14,142 nucleotides of DNA. It comes from Gemmatimonadota bacterium (lineage in GTDB: Bacteria; Gemmatimonadota; Gemmatimonadetes; Longimicrobiales; Gaopeijiaceae). The notes beneath the pieces are model-generated. The model was not told the origin of the DNA. It saw nothing but the letters and a program-made list of their open reading frames with translations, and did no database searches. The first letter of the stretch is position 1. Every line of letters starts with the position of its first letter. A program made the translations under genes and the position numbers. Shown here one piece after another: positions 1-7,628 of the stretch. The DNA lies in NCBI GenBank assembly GCA_015492755.1, contig WGEM01000202.1:1-14142 (forward strand), written 5' to 3'.

Positions 1-418
1 CCCTCCGGAGCATCGGACCGGGGCTCTTCGGTGCCACCATGATGGTATCCACGTCCGGCGGGGGCTCGACCTGGCCGAAGTGCACGTTGAATCCATGGGC
101 GAAGAGGAGTCCGTCCCCCTCCTGGAGCCCCGGCGCGATGGCTTCCTCGTAGAGGCGCGGCTGCGCCGGATCGGGCACCAGCACGCACACCAGGCCGGCC
201 TGACGGACCGCTTCCGCGAGGGATGCGGTGCGGAGGCCGTCCTGCTCCGCCAGTGCCCGCGATGGGCTTCCGTCCCGAAGTCCCACCACGACGTCGACGC
301 CCGAGTCCTTGAGATTGCGCGCGTGCGCGCGGCCCTGGCTCCCGTACCCGAGCACGGCCACGGGACCTGAGCGGAGTCGTTGCCGTGCCTCCTCGGTGGC
401 TTGGATCGCTTCGCTCAC
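1..418 (-). CDS. ilvC: Ketol-acid reductoisomerase, N-terminal part (runs off the window)
   Basis: This enzyme uses NADPH to isomerise and reduce 2-acetolactate or 2-aceto-2-hydroxybutyrate in valine, isoleucine and leucine synthesis. The 139 visible residues show the Rossmann dinucleotide motif GYGSQG (residues 24-29) in the family context [17 protein letters not shown]. The phosphate-binding loop [12 protein letters not shown] follows, then the family signature [10 protein letters not shown] with its conserved His and the segment [10 protein letters not shown]. The GTG start at 418 is chosen because AAGGA lies 7 nt upstream and the protein then begins a normal distance before the Rossmann fold. 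The start is 1 nt after the ilvN stop, so it is the distal gene of the leu-ilv cluster. The C-terminal domain lies beyond base 1. Family assignment is secure. Confidence 0.95.
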   Translation of the reverse strand, partial: MSEAIQATEEARQRLRSGPVAVLGYGSQGRAHARNLKDSGVDVVVGLRDGSPSRALAEQDGLRTASLAEAVRQAGLVCVLVPDPAQPRLYEEAIAPGLQEGDGLLFAHGFNVHFGQVEPPPDVDTIMVAPKSPGPMLRR

Positions 419-419
419 G

Positions 420-770
420 TCAGATTCCTTTCTCCCCTGGGTTGGAATGATCACGGTCCGGTTCTGGACCGATACGGTCGGGAGGGAGGGCCACCCAGAC
501 GTCTACCACGTCCTCGATGGCCTCCAGTTCTGCCACCCAGCGCCGGAGCACCGGAGGCCCGGGAGCCTCCTCTCCCACGAGGGTGGCCACGAAGTCGGTG
601 CCCTGGCGTCCCACCGACACGATGTCGAGGGGAATACGCCGACGCCGGAGCGTACCGAAGAGCCGCTCCAGGGCGGCACCCACTGCGCGAACGCGGATGA
701 TCACGCGGATGCCTTCCGCACCCGCAGGGAACGCGGGCCCGCCGCCCGCACAGGTTCGCGAGTCAGTCAC
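420..770 (-). CDS. ilvN: Acetolactate synthase small (regulatory) subunit, divergent ACT-domain protein
   Basis: This is the probable regulatory partner of the IlvB catalytic subunit encoded just before it. The core, about residues 24-100, reads as a single ACT-like domain ([18 protein letters not shown], then [15 protein letters not shown]), with the beta-alpha-beta pattern of IlvN/IlvM. It lacks the usual strong IlvN signature (ENxPGVLxRVxGLFxRRGxNI) and looks closer to the short IlvM type. At 116 aa it is shorter than typical IlvN or IlvH (about 90-170 aa). The start is uncertain: GTG at 770 overlaps the ilvB stop by 8 nt and has AGGG nearby, while in-frame starts further upstream lie inside ilvB and a later GTG near 701 is also possible. 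Function rests on position plus the ACT-like pattern. Whether it binds valine cannot be judged. Confidence 0.75.
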   Translation of the reverse strand: MTDSRTCAGGGPAFPAGAEGIRVIIRVRAVGAALERLFGTLRRRRIPLDIVSVGRQGTDFVATLVGEEAPGPPVLRRWVAELEAIEDVVDVWVALPPDRIGPEPDRDHSNPGEKGI

Positions 771-2568
771 CGGTCCCTGCCACGGTCCTGGGGGGGGCGG
801 CGATGAGCTCGTGCAGCGCCGCCCCCGGGGGCAGCATCGGGAACACCTCGTCCTGTACGGGGATCCGGATGTCCAGCACCATCGGTCCCGCGGCGTGGTG
901 GGCTGCGCGCAGAGCGTCCTGAAGATCCCTCGTCGTGTGCGCGACACGACCCTCGATCCCGTAGGCCTCGGCGAGGCGCAGCAGATCGGGACCGGACAAC
1001 CGGCTGGCGACGTAGCGCCCGCCGTACACGCGATGTTGCCACTGGCGCACCATCCCCAGCGCTCCGTTGTTCATCACGGCGATACGCAGGGAGAGTCGCT
1101 CGTCCGCCACCGTGGCAAGTTCCTGCACACTCATCTGGAAGCCGCCGTCGCCCGCCACCACCCACACCGCCCGGCCGGGACACGCCACCGTTGCGCCGAT
1201 GGCCGCGGGCAGGGCGTACCCCATGGTCCCCAGTCCACCGGAGGTCAGGTGACTGCCCGGCGACACGTCGAGCAGCTCCTGTGCCAGCCACATCTGGTGC
1301 TGACCCACGTCGGTGACCACGACCCCCTCCGTCGCCCGCACCGCATCCGCCAGCAATCGAGCCGCAGTTCTCCCGTCCAGCGGCGCGGAACCCGACCACT
1401 GCGAATCGGCAGCGGGGCCGGGGGTCGGCCCGGAGGCCGGCGAACCCGACGCAGGGCTCGTCCACCACTTCGCGACACGAAGTCCGCGAAGCGCCCGGGC
1501 AAAAGACGGGAACGTCTCGCGGAGGTCGCCCACGACCGCCACGCACGGCTGAACGGTACGGCCGAGGATGCGCGCGTCGATGTCGAAGTGCACGATGCGG
1601 GCGGACGGGGCGAACCGGGCGACATCGCCCGTGACGCGGTCGTCGAACCGCGCGCCGAGCCCCACCACCATGTCGGCACGCTGCAGCGCCTGATTCGCCG
1701 CCACCGAGCCGTGCATCCCCGCCATGCCGAGCGCCAGCGGATGCTCCGGAGGAAAGCCGTCGCGGGCCAGGAGGGTCGTCACCACCGGAAGACCGGTGGC
1801 GTCCACCAGTTCCTTCACCGCCTCCGCCACCGCTCCCCGGACCACGCCGTGGCCCACCAGCAGCACCGGACGCTGCGCGCCGCGGACGAGACGCGCAGCG
1901 GCGGCGATGGCGGCACCGGTGGTGGTGAGGACGCCACCATCCACCCAGGACGCGATCCGCTGTGGCCGGGGCCTCCTCGCACGACCCTCCTTGCCCGCCG
2001 GTGTATCCGCAGCGTCACGGCCCGGCAGGTGGGTCGTGGCGAGAAGGACGTCCTTCGGGACGTCGATGAGCACCGGGCCCGGTCGTCCCCGACGCGCAAT
2101 GCGGAAGGCCTCGCGCACGGTAAGGTCCAGGTCCTCGACCCGTTCCACCATGAACCCGTGCTTCGTGATGGGGAGCGTGATCCCGAGAACGTCCGTCTCC
2201 TGGAACGCGTCGGTGCCCTGCACCGGTCTCGGAACCTGCCCGGTGATGGCCACGACCGGAACGCCATCCATGTAGGCTGTGGCCAGACCCGTGACGAGAT
2301 TGGTGGCACCCGGGCCGCTGGTCGCCACGCACACGCCCACCGCTCCGCTCATCCGGGCATATCCGTCCGCCGCATGAGCCGCGCTCTGCTCGTGCCGCAC
2401 GAGGATGTGGCGAATCCCCGTCTCGTCATGGAGCGCGTCGTAGAAGGGGAGGATGGCGCCGCCCGGGTGTCCAAAGATCACGCGAACGCCCTCCGAGCGC
2501 AGGGCGGCCGTCATGATTTCGGCGCCCCTGCGTCCTCCCGAGGCGGGCAAGGTTGATACGGTACTCAT
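763..2568 (-). CDS. ilvB: Acetolactate synthase large (catalytic) subunit
   Basis: A thiamine-diphosphate enzyme that condenses two pyruvates to acetolactate, or pyruvate with 2-oxobutyrate, the first shared step of branched-chain amino-acid synthesis. The 601-aa length is normal for the family. The N-terminal PYR domain has the catalytic Glu60 in VRHEQSAAHAADGYARMSG and the SGPGATNLVTG segment. The FAD-associated middle domain follows. The C-terminal PP domain carries the ThDP/Mg motif starting GDGGFQMSVQEL (about residue 473) and ending MNNGALGMVRQW. The ATG at 2568 overlaps the leuB stop as ATGA, supporting translational coupling. The frame is open further upstream inside leuB, but the family start fits MSTVSTLPAS. 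A linker around residues 330-375 rich in Pro, Ala and Gly (near plus 1380-1480) looks lineage-specific. Confidence 0.96.
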   Translation of the reverse strand: MSTVSTLPASGGRRGAEIMTAALRSEGVRVIFGHPGGAILPFYDALHDETGIRHILVRHEQSAAHAADGYARMSGAVGVCVATSGPGATNLVTGLATAYMDGVPVVAITGQVPRPVQGTDAFQETDVLGITLPITKHGFMVERVEDLDLTVREAFRIARRGRPGPVLIDVPKDVLLATTHLPGRDAADTPAGKEGRARRPRPQRIASWVDGGVLTTTGAAIAAAARLVRGAQRPVLLVGHGVVRGAVAEAVKELVDATGLPVVTTLLARDGFPPEHPLALGMAGMHGSVAANQALQRADMVVGLGARFDDRVTGDVARFAPSARIVHFDIDARILGRTVQPCVAVVGDLRETFPSFARALRGLRVAKWWTSPASGSPASGPTPGPAADSQWSGSAPLDGRTAARLLADAVRATEGVVVTDVGQHQMWLAQELLDVSPGSHLTSGGLGTMGYALPAAIGATVACPGRAVWVVAGDGGFQMSVQELATVADERLSLRIAVMNNGALGMVRQWQHRVYGGRYVASRLSGPDLLRLAEAYGIEGRVAHTTRDLQDALRAAHHAAGPMVLDIRIPVQDEVFPMLPPGAALHELIAAPPRTVAGTGD

Positions 2569-3617
2569 CCAAGACACTCCACAACGCTGCGGGTAAAGGC
2601 TTCCGTTCCCACCACGTTCTCCCCGGGCCCCGCGAGATCCGGCGTGATCGCGCCGTCGGCCCAAACTCGGGCCACCGCCCGCTCCACGTCCTCCGCCAGA
2701 TCCGGGCGCCGGGCGGTGTGCCGGAGGAGAAGGGCGACGGAGTGGATCGCACCGGCGGGGTTGGCGCTTCCTGTCCCGGCGATCTCCGGCGCCGAACCGT
2801 GCACCGGCTCGTACAGATCCGTGACCCCTCCCAGGGAGGCGGATCCCAGAACGCCCAGCGAGCCCGGCAGCGCCGCGGCCTCGTCGCTGAGGATGTCCCC
2901 GAAGAGGTTCGCCGTGAGGACCACATCGAAGCGGTCCGGGCGGAGGACCAGCTCCATGGCCGCGCGGTCCACCAGCATGTGCTCCACCGTCACACCAGGC
3001 GCGCGCACGGCAACCCTCTCCACCACGGCACGCCACAGCCGCGATACCTCCAGCACGTTGGCCTTGTCCACGGACGTGACGTGGCCCCGGCGCCGGGCAG
3101 CCAGCTCACACGCCAGGCGGGCGATCCGCTCCACCTCGCCGGCGGTGTAGCACAGCGTATTGACCGCCTGTTCGGAGCTGAGTGAGCGGGGTGTGCCATA
3201 GTACAGCCCCCCACCCAGCTCCCGAACGATGAGCAGATCGGTCCCCCGTACCCGTTCCGGCCGCAGCGCCGACCGGTCGACCAGTGCGGTGGGGACCCGC
3301 ACCGGCCGCAGATTCGCCCAGCAACCCAGTCGCGCCCTGAGCTCCAGCAGGCCGTCTTCCGGTCGTGCTCCACCGACGGCATCGGCGTCCGGGTGGCCTA
3401 CCGCCCCCAGGAGCACTGCGTCCGCCTCCAGGCAGAGGCTGATGGTCTCCTCCGGAAGAGGAACACCGCGTTCCCGGATCGCCGCCCAACCCACCGGTGC
3501 CTCTTGCCTGGTGAGGGTGAGTCCCGCCCGCTCTGCCACCGCGTCCAGTACCGTACACGCGGCAGCAGTGACCTCCGGGCCGATGCCGTCGCCCGGCAAC
3601 ACGGCAAGACGCAGCAC
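2565..3617 (-). CDS. leuB: 3-isopropylmalate dehydrogenase
   Basis: An NAD-dependent oxidative decarboxylase that turns 3-isopropylmalate into 2-oxoisocaproate, the last leucine step before transamination. The 350-aa product has the family landmarks in order: LPGDGIGPEV at the N-terminus, the substrate-binding RELGGGLYYG, the catalytic DKANVLEVSRLWR, the metal-binding NLFGDILSDEAA and the NAD-site YEPVHGSAPEIAGTGSANP. The GTG start at 3617 is 1 nt after the leuA stop, with a G-rich run (GGGGGG) as ribosome-binding site inside the leuA end. A longer open frame upstream would add residues unlike the family. The isomerase subunits leuC and leuD are not in the window. Confidence 0.96.
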   Translation of the reverse strand: MLRLAVLPGDGIGPEVTAAACTVLDAVAERAGLTLTRQEAPVGWAAIRERGVPLPEETISLCLEADAVLLGAVGHPDADAVGGARPEDGLLELRARLGCWANLRPVRVPTALVDRSALRPERVRGTDLLIVRELGGGLYYGTPRSLSSEQAVNTLCYTAGEVERIARLACELAARRRGHVTSVDKANVLEVSRLWRAVVERVAVRAPGVTVEHMLVDRAAMELVLRPDRFDVVLTANLFGDILSDEAAALPGSLGVLGSASLGGVTDLYEPVHGSAPEIAGTGSANPAGAIHSVALLLRHTARRPDLAEDVERAVARVWADGAITPDLAGPGENVVGTEAFTRSVVECLG

Positions 3618-3618
3618 G

Positions 3619-5169
3619 TCAGACCCCCCAGAGCTGCACCGACGCCAGCGCCCGCTCCTCCAGGGTGCGGGCGTGCGCCGCTTTGTCCAGCGCATTGAGG
3701 TATGCGAGCACCGCCGCCTCCACCACGTCGGTGGACGCCCCGCGTCCCCGGAACACGTGCCCCTCCACCCTCAGGAGGAGCTGCGCCTCACCCACCGCGT
3801 CCCGTCCACCGCCGGCTGCCTCGAGCGAGAACCGCTCCAGACGCGCGTGCCACGGGACGAGTTCCGAGAGCGCAGCAAAGGCGGCGTCAATGGGCCCGTC
3901 TCCCGACCCCATGGCGGAGACGGGCCGCTCCCCCGCCATCCGCACCGTCACGTCCGCGCGCGCAGGGGGGGTGCCGCATCGCACCTCCAGCCGCTCCAGG
4001 CGGAACACCTTGGGGACGTCGAGAAGCGTGCCGCCGTAGTAGACGGCCAGGAGGTCCTCGTCGTGGAGTTCCTTCTTCCGCTCGGTGAGTTCCATGAGCG
4101 CATGGTAGGCGCGCGCGAGTTCCTCTTCGGTCAGGTCAAAACCCAGCGCGCGATATCGATCCGCCACGGCATGCCTTCCCGAGTGCTTCCCCAGCACCAG
4201 GCGGCGCTCCGGCACGCCTACCACGTCAGGTGCCATGATCTCGTAGGTCGCCGGGTCCTTGAGAACGCCGTCCTGGTGGATCCCCGCTTCGTGTGCGAAG
4301 GCGTTCCGGCCCACGATGGCCTTGTTCGGCTGGGGGCGGATCCCCGTGACCCGGCTCACCAGCTCGCTCGTCCGGTAGATCCGGCGGGTCACCACCTGGG
4401 TCCGGAACCGATCGCGGTATCGCGGAAGCACCTCCAGGGCCATCACCACCTCTTCCAGAGCGGCATTCCCCGCGCGCTCGCCGATCCCGTTGACGGTCAC
4501 CTCCACCTGCCGCGCCCCCTGTTCCACGGCGGCGAGGGTGTTGGCCACCGCGAGGCCCAGGTCGTTGTGGCAGTGCGCGCTGACGGTGACGTCGTCCGGA
4601 CAGATCCGGCGCACTTCTCCGACGAGTTCGCCGAACTCCGCAGGGTGAGCATGCCCTACCGTGTCCGGAACGTTGATGGTCGTGGCTCCCGCCTCCAGCG
4701 CCACCTCCACCACCCGCAACAGAAACGACGGGTCCGACCGTGTGGCGTCCTCCGCGCTGAACTGCACATCCGCTACGTGCGTCCGCGCACGACGAACCGC
4801 CTGCTGCACCCGCCGCAAGCATGCATCGCGGGTGATCCTGAGCTTCCGCTCCAGGTGGAGGTCGGACGTGGCGATGAAGGTGTGGATCCTGGGTCGTTCG
4901 GCCCGCGTCACGGCCGCGGCAGCCCGGTCGATGTCCTCCTCAGTGGCGCGCGCCAGCGCCGCCACTGCGCAGGTCTGCACGGCTTCCGCTACGGCCTGCA
5001 CCGCCTGGAACTCCTGAAGCGTACTGGCCGGGAATCCGGCCTCGATCACGTCCACTCCGAGACCCTCCAACTCGCGAGCCACGCGGACCTTCTCCGCTCT
5101 GCTCATGGTGGCCCCCGGCGACTGCTCGCCGTCGCGGAGTGTCGTGTCGAATACCGTGATGCGTTCCAT
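3619..5169 (-). CDS. leuA: 2-isopropylmalate synthase
   Basis: It condenses acetyl-CoA with 2-oxoisovalerate, the committed step of leucine synthesis. The 516-aa product has the N-terminal TIM-barrel signature [17 protein letters not shown] (residues 7-23), the metal-binding HCHNDLGL (HxH at 199/201) and [17 protein letters not shown]. After about residue 380 comes the C-terminal LeuA regulatory domain that normally binds leucine for feedback inhibition, so both enzyme and gene are probably leucine-controlled. The ATG at 5169 is preceded by AGAGGA at good spacing. It is the first structural gene after the leader peptide and attenuator hairpin, and leuB follows after 1 nt. It could be confused with homocitrate or citramalate synthase, but length, the C-terminal domain and leuB context favour LeuA. 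Confidence 0.96.
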   Translation of the reverse strand: MERITVFDTTLRDGEQSPGATMSRAEKVRVARELEGLGVDVIEAGFPASTLQEFQAVQAVAEAVQTCAVAALARATEEDIDRAAAAVTRAERPRIHTFIATSDLHLERKLRITRDACLRRVQQAVRRARTHVADVQFSAEDATRSDPSFLLRVVEVALEAGATTINVPDTVGHAHPAEFGELVGEVRRICPDDVTVSAHCHNDLGLAVANTLAAVEQGARQVEVTVNGIGERAGNAALEEVVMALEVLPRYRDRFRTQVVTRRIYRTSELVSRVTGIRPQPNKAIVGRNAFAHEAGIHQDGVLKDPATYEIMAPDVVGVPERRLVLGKHSGRHAVADRYRALGFDLTEEELARAYHALMELTERKKELHDEDLLAVYYGGTLLDVPKVFRLERLEVRCGTPPARADVTVRMAGERPVSAMGSGDGPIDAAFAALSELVPWHARLERFSLEAAGGGRDAVGEAQLLLRVEGHVFRGRGASTDVVEAAVLAYLNALDKAAHARTLEERALASVQLWGV

Positions 5170-5192
5170 CTCGTCCTCTTCCGGAGGTCGGG

Positions 5193-5235
5193 TAAAAAAG
5201 GAAGAGGCCCTCTCCCGGGATCGGGAGAGGGCCTC
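5193..5235 (-). terminator. Attenuator terminator in front of leuA
   Basis: On the minus strand a perfect 14-bp GC-rich stem (arms 5222-5235 and 5204-5217) with a 4-nt loop is followed by TTCCTTTTTT. It sits between the leader peptide stop and the leuA ribosome-binding site, so it would stop transcription before leuA unless the alternative pairing forms. The U-tract lies only on the minus strand, which sets the direction. Confidence 0.93.
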
Positions 5236-5314
5236 CGGGGCCGTGCGTGTCGATTCAGCCTAGCCGATCATGTGCACGGCGCCGCCCTCTCCCTGCGGCT
5301 AATAAGCAGCAGGG
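5204..5314 (-). promoter_or_regulatory. Leucine/branched-chain attenuator: mutually exclusive RNA hairpins
   Basis: Four segments can be read on the minus strand. Segment 1 (CCCTGC, 5314-5309) lies inside the leader's Leu codons and pairs with GCAGGG (5296-5291), helped by an inner GCT/AGC pairing. Segment 2 (GGGAGAGGGC, 5293-5284) is an exact copy of the terminator 3' arm and pairs over 10 bp with segment 3 (GCCCTCTCCC, 5232-5223), which is the terminator 5' arm. A further GCCGTGC/GCACGGC pair lies inside this antiterminator. A ribosome stalled on the Leu codons would cover segment 1, free segment 2 and prevent termination; fast translation would favour 1:2 and 3:4. The pairings are seen in the sequence; the regulatory behaviour is inferred from the classical enteric leu and ilv attenuators. 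Confidence 0.88.
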
Positions 5315-5363
5315 CTACGAGAATAAAGACGATAAAGAGGGGGCTGCCGTGCGGCATCATCAT
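5268..5363 (-). CDS. Leader peptide of the leu-ilv operon (31 aa)
   Basis: This 31-codon frame contains the run LFIVFILVALLLI (codons 9-21): five Leu, three Ile, two Val, two Phe and one Ala in 13 residues. Three ATG codons stand in tandem at 5363, 5360 and 5357; the real start is one of these, and only a weak GAG-like ribosome-binding site precedes them. The frame lies between a sigma70-type promoter and the leuA attenuator hairpin, and its regulatory codons overlap hairpin segment 1. It includes codons that should be less used in a GC-rich genome (ATT, CTT, GTA, TTT). Its job would be to sense charged Leu, Ile and Val tRNA by ribosome stalling, not to act as a protein. A membrane micro-peptide is the alternative, since the stretch is hydrophobic, but the attenuator context argues against it. 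Confidence 0.88.
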   Translation of the reverse strand: MMMPHGSPLFIVFILVALLLISRRERAAPCT

Positions 5364-5400
5364 ATGCTCGGGGCGACGCTGTCGCCGTGAATGATCGGGC

Positions 5401-5429
5401 ACTTTAAACGCGGGTGGCGATGGTGTCAA
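5401..5429 (-). promoter_or_regulatory. Promoter of the leu-ilv operon
   Basis: On the minus strand a perfect -35 box TTGACA (5429-5424) is separated by exactly 17 nt from TAAAGT (5406-5401), a 4/6 match to the -10 consensus. The start point would be near 5394, about 30 nt before the leader ATG cluster. The -35 lies inside the last codons of pheA, and the -10 contains the pheA TAA stop. Confidence 0.82.
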
Positions 5430-6369
5430 CACTCGTGTGTGGGGAGGGAGTATCCCTCCGGGGGTAGGTTCCCAGCAACTCGAAGCGTCCGACTTCCTTC
5501 GGACGTACAGGCGACCGCCCAAGCACGTCCAGCGCCTCCCTCGTGCCGGTGCATTCCACGTAGAAGCGGTAGTGCCAGGGATCGACCATGGACGGAAGCG
5601 CCTGCACGAACGACACGTCCAGGCCTCGCTCGGCCCAGAAACCGAACAGCTCCGCCAGCGCCCCCGGCCTGTGCGGAGGCTCCACCCGCATGGAAACCTT
5701 CCAGCACATGGAGCCGCTCGGCGCCGCCGGGATATCGTCCAGGAGGCCAGCCGTGCTCGGGCCCCACCCGCCGCCATCCGCCGGCGAGGGCCGCAGGAGC
5801 AGAAAGCGCGTCTGATTGTCCGGCCGGTCCTGGAGATCCGAGGCCAGAACGTCCAGCCCGTATCGTTCCGCGGCCATGCAGGGGGCGATGGCCGCCACCG
5901 TCCCGTCGCCCCGGGCGGCCACCATCCGCGCGGCGCCGGCGGTATCGTGGACGGCCACGGGTCGGAGGTGCGGCCTGGACTCGAAGAATCCGCTGCACTG
6001 GCCCAGCGCCACCGGGTGGGACCGCACCTCCAGCACCGATTCCAGTGCGGAGCCTCGAACGGCAAGGAGGCAATGCCGGATAGGCCGCACCCACTCGCCC
6101 ACCACCACCACCGGGCTCGAGACCAGGATCCGGAGCGTGCCCGGCACACCGCCCACCAGCGAGTTCTCCACAGGGAGCAACGCCGCATCCACACTGCGCG
6201 TGCTCAGCGCGGCATCCGCGTCCCGGGCGGTCCTGCACGGGACCACGTCCACGGGAACCCTTAGATACCTCTCCTCTATCCAGCAGAGCGCCTCGTGGCT
6301 GAAGGAGCCGGGCTCTCCCTGAATCGCCACGCGCAGTCTGGCGCCGGTGCCTCGCGCGCCGTTGCTCAT
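5404..6369 (-). CDS. pheA: Prephenate dehydratase with C-terminal ACT domain
   Basis: It converts prephenate to phenylpyruvate in phenylalanine synthesis. The 321-aa product is a stand-alone dehydratase without a chorismate mutase domain. The N-terminal periplasmic-binding-like fold begins [14 protein letters not shown] and includes [16 protein letters not shown]. The catalytic Thr-Arg-Phe is at residues 187-189 (NQTRFLLL). An ACT domain follows from about residue 222 ([20 protein letters not shown]). Of the two motifs tied to Phe feedback in E. coli, GALV reads GALA here (236-239), and the position of ESRP reads QALP (256-259), so feedback may differ. The ATG at 6369 overlaps the aroF stop as ATGA. 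The end of the gene carries the leu promoter, and no terminator stands between pheA and the leu leader. Confidence 0.94.
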   Translation of the reverse strand: MSNGARGTGARLRVAIQGEPGSFSHEALCWIEERYLRVPVDVVPCRTARDADAALSTRSVDAALLPVENSLVGGVPGTLRILVSSPVVVVGEWVRPIRHCLLAVRGSALESVLEVRSHPVALGQCSGFFESRPHLRPVAVHDTAGAARMVAARGDGTVAAIAPCMAAERYGLDVLASDLQDRPDNQTRFLLLRPSPADGGGWGPSTAGLLDDIPAAPSGSMCWKVSMRVEPPHRPGALAELFGFWAERGLDVSFVQALPSMVDPWHYRFYVECTGTREALDVLGRSPVRPKEVGRFELLGTYPRRDTPSPHTSVDTIATRV

Positions 6370-7397
6370 GACGCCCTCCGTGGCGCTACGGGCTCCGCCG
6401 CCGCCCCGGCGACGCGGCGGATGCGCTGGACGAGGTGGGTGAAGGCCTCCAGGGTGAGCTGCTGCTCCCGGTCCGTGAGCGCCCGATCCGGACAGGGATG
6501 CACCTCCATCATCAATCCGTCCGCACCGGCGGCGACGGCAGCAAGCGCCAGAGGCGCCACCAGTTCTCTACGACCCGCAGCGTGGCTCGGGTCTACGATC
6601 ACCGGAAGGTGCGTTTCCCTCTTCAGGACCGCGACCCCTCCGAGGTCGAGGGTGTTACGCGTCGCGGTTTCGAAGGTGCGGATCCCGCGCTCACACAGCA
6701 TGACGCGATCCGCGCCCTGAAGCAGGACGTACTCCACCGCCTGGAGAAAGTCGCTGACGGTGGCCGAAGGTCCGCGCTTCACCAGCAGAGGACGCCGCGT
6801 TCGCCCCAGCTCCTTCAACAATTCGTAGTTATACATGTTGCGGGCACCCACCTGGAGTACGTCGGCGTGCGCCGCCGCAGCTTCGATCTGGCGGGGATCG
6901 GTCACCTCCGTGACCACCGGGAGCGCGGTACGTCTGCGCGCTTCGCCCAGGATCTCCAGCCCCTCCATGCCCAACCCCTGGAAGGTGTAGGGTGAGGTGC
7001 GAGGCTTGAAGGCGCCGCCTCTCAGCGCGTGCGCCCCCGCTTTCGCGAGATCCTCTGCCAGGGAGAGGAACCCGTCCCGGTCCTCCACGGAACACGGGCC
7101 GGCGATGATGGTCGGATCTCCGGCGCCCACCGTGACCGTCCCCAGGGGGAAGCGAGTCCCGCTCGGGCGCACCGCCCGGCTCGCCAGCGGGAAAGGCGTC
7201 ACGTCCACGTCCACCCGCGCCACTCCCGGGAGGCGTGCGATGACCTCCGGGTCCGGCAGGCGCGGATTCGAGACACACACGAACACGTCCTGCGTGGCGT
7301 CTCCAGTGCGCACCACCGATCCGCCCAGCGCCTCCAGCGCTTCGCGGACCGCGTCGCGCCGCCCGGGGGTCACCCCGGGTTCCATGACTACGATCAT
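6366..7397 (-). CDS. aroF: 3-deoxy-7-phosphoheptulonate (DAHP) synthase, type I-beta
   Basis: This enzyme joins phosphoenolpyruvate and erythrose-4-phosphate, the entry reaction of the shikimate pathway. The 343-aa product has an N-terminal ferredoxin-like extension (residues 1 to about 75, [20 protein letters not shown]) of the kind that mediates Tyr/Phe feedback in Thermotoga-type enzymes. The barrel follows, with IIAGPCSVE (97-105), [11 protein letters not shown] (127-137), [18 protein letters not shown] and the metal site [11 protein letters not shown]. The ATG at 7397 has GGAGGA upstream at 8 nt. It is the first gene after the Phe-Trp-Phe leader and terminator, and overlaps pheA by 4 nt, so entry and phenylalanine branch are co-expressed. 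The KDO8P synthase alternative is excluded by the N-terminal domain and context. Confidence 0.95.
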   Translation of the reverse strand: MIVVMEPGVTPGRRDAVREALEALGGSVVRTGDATQDVFVCVSNPRLPDPEVIARLPGVARVDVDVTPFPLASRAVRPSGTRFPLGTVTVGAGDPTIIAGPCSVEDRDGFLSLAEDLAKAGAHALRGGAFKPRTSPYTFQGLGMEGLEILGEARRRTALPVVTEVTDPRQIEAAAAHADVLQVGARNMYNYELLKELGRTRRPLLVKRGPSATVSDFLQAVEYVLLQGADRVMLCERGIRTFETATRNTLDLGGVAVLKRETHLPVIVDPSHAAGRRELVAPLALAAVAAGADGLMMEVHPCPDRALTDREQQLTLEAFTHLVQRIRRVAGAAAEPVAPRRAS

Positions 7398-7472
7398 CTG
7401 CTCCGTCCTCCGGTGTTTCGAATACTCCGTGAGAGCGTGGCTGAGGCGGCTCGAACCGGAGGGCCAGAAACG

Positions 7473-7503
7473 AAAAAACGGCCCCCGGTCTCCCGGGAGC
7501 CGT
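7473..7503 (-). terminator. Attenuator terminator in front of aroF
   Basis: On the minus strand an 11-bp stem (7503-7493 with 7488-7478, one G-T wobble) closed by a GAGA tetraloop is followed directly by six T (7478-7473). It lies between the Phe-Trp-Phe leader stop and the aroF ribosome-binding site. Confidence 0.92.
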
Positions 7504-7586
7504 CTCGTGGGATGGGTGGATGGACCGGTCTAGCCGGTTCGCACGTCCCCCTGACGAGCTCCCGGATGGGAGCCCGTAAACCAGAA
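7493..7586 (-). promoter_or_regulatory. Aromatic amino-acid attenuator: alternative hairpins
   Basis: The leader RNA can fold in two exclusive ways. GCTCCC (7573-7568) pairs with GGGAGC (7563-7558) over a 4-nt ATCC loop; this is the 1:2 hairpin. The same second segment, extended as CCGGGAGCTCGTC (7565-7553), pairs with GACGGCTCCCGG (7504-7493) with one bulged T, and this destroys the terminator 5' arm. The Phe-Trp-Phe codons (7586-7578) end only 4 nt before segment 1, so a ribosome stalled there would cover it and favour antitermination. The pairings are seen; the mechanism is inferred from the known enteric phe and trp attenuators. Confidence 0.88.
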
Positions 7587-7628
7587 ACGGGTGCCGTGCG
7601 TCTCGGGCCGGTGCATCATGGCGAACAT
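7530..7628 (-). CDS. Phe-Trp-Phe leader peptide of the aroF-pheA unit (32 aa)
   Basis: This 32-codon frame contains RFWFTG at residues 14-19, with codons TTC TGG TTT. Phe is an end product of pheA and Trp another product of the pathway that aroF opens. The ATG at 7628 has an excellent ribosome-binding site (GAGGAAGGA, 7 nt upstream). The start lies out of frame inside the last codons of hom, whose TGA is at 7616-7618. Alternative starts are the tandem ATGs at 7619 and 7616. The density of control codons is low (three in a row) compared with enteric pheL, so the peptide alone would be weak evidence; its place before a proven alternative-hairpin pair makes it convincing. It probably has no function as a protein. 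Confidence 0.8.
   Translation of the reverse strand: MFAMMHRPETHGTRFWFTGSHPGARQGDVRTG

Noticed and set aside
517..2556. 679-aa plus-strand open frame opposite ilvB
   Set aside because: It is antisense to ilvB and has Arg/His-rich, low-complexity composition typical of shadow frames in GC-rich DNA.
3229..5394. 721-aa plus-strand open frame opposite leuB and leuA
   Set aside because: It lies antisense to two well-identified genes and shows no family motif; GC-rich third positions on the true strand explain its length.
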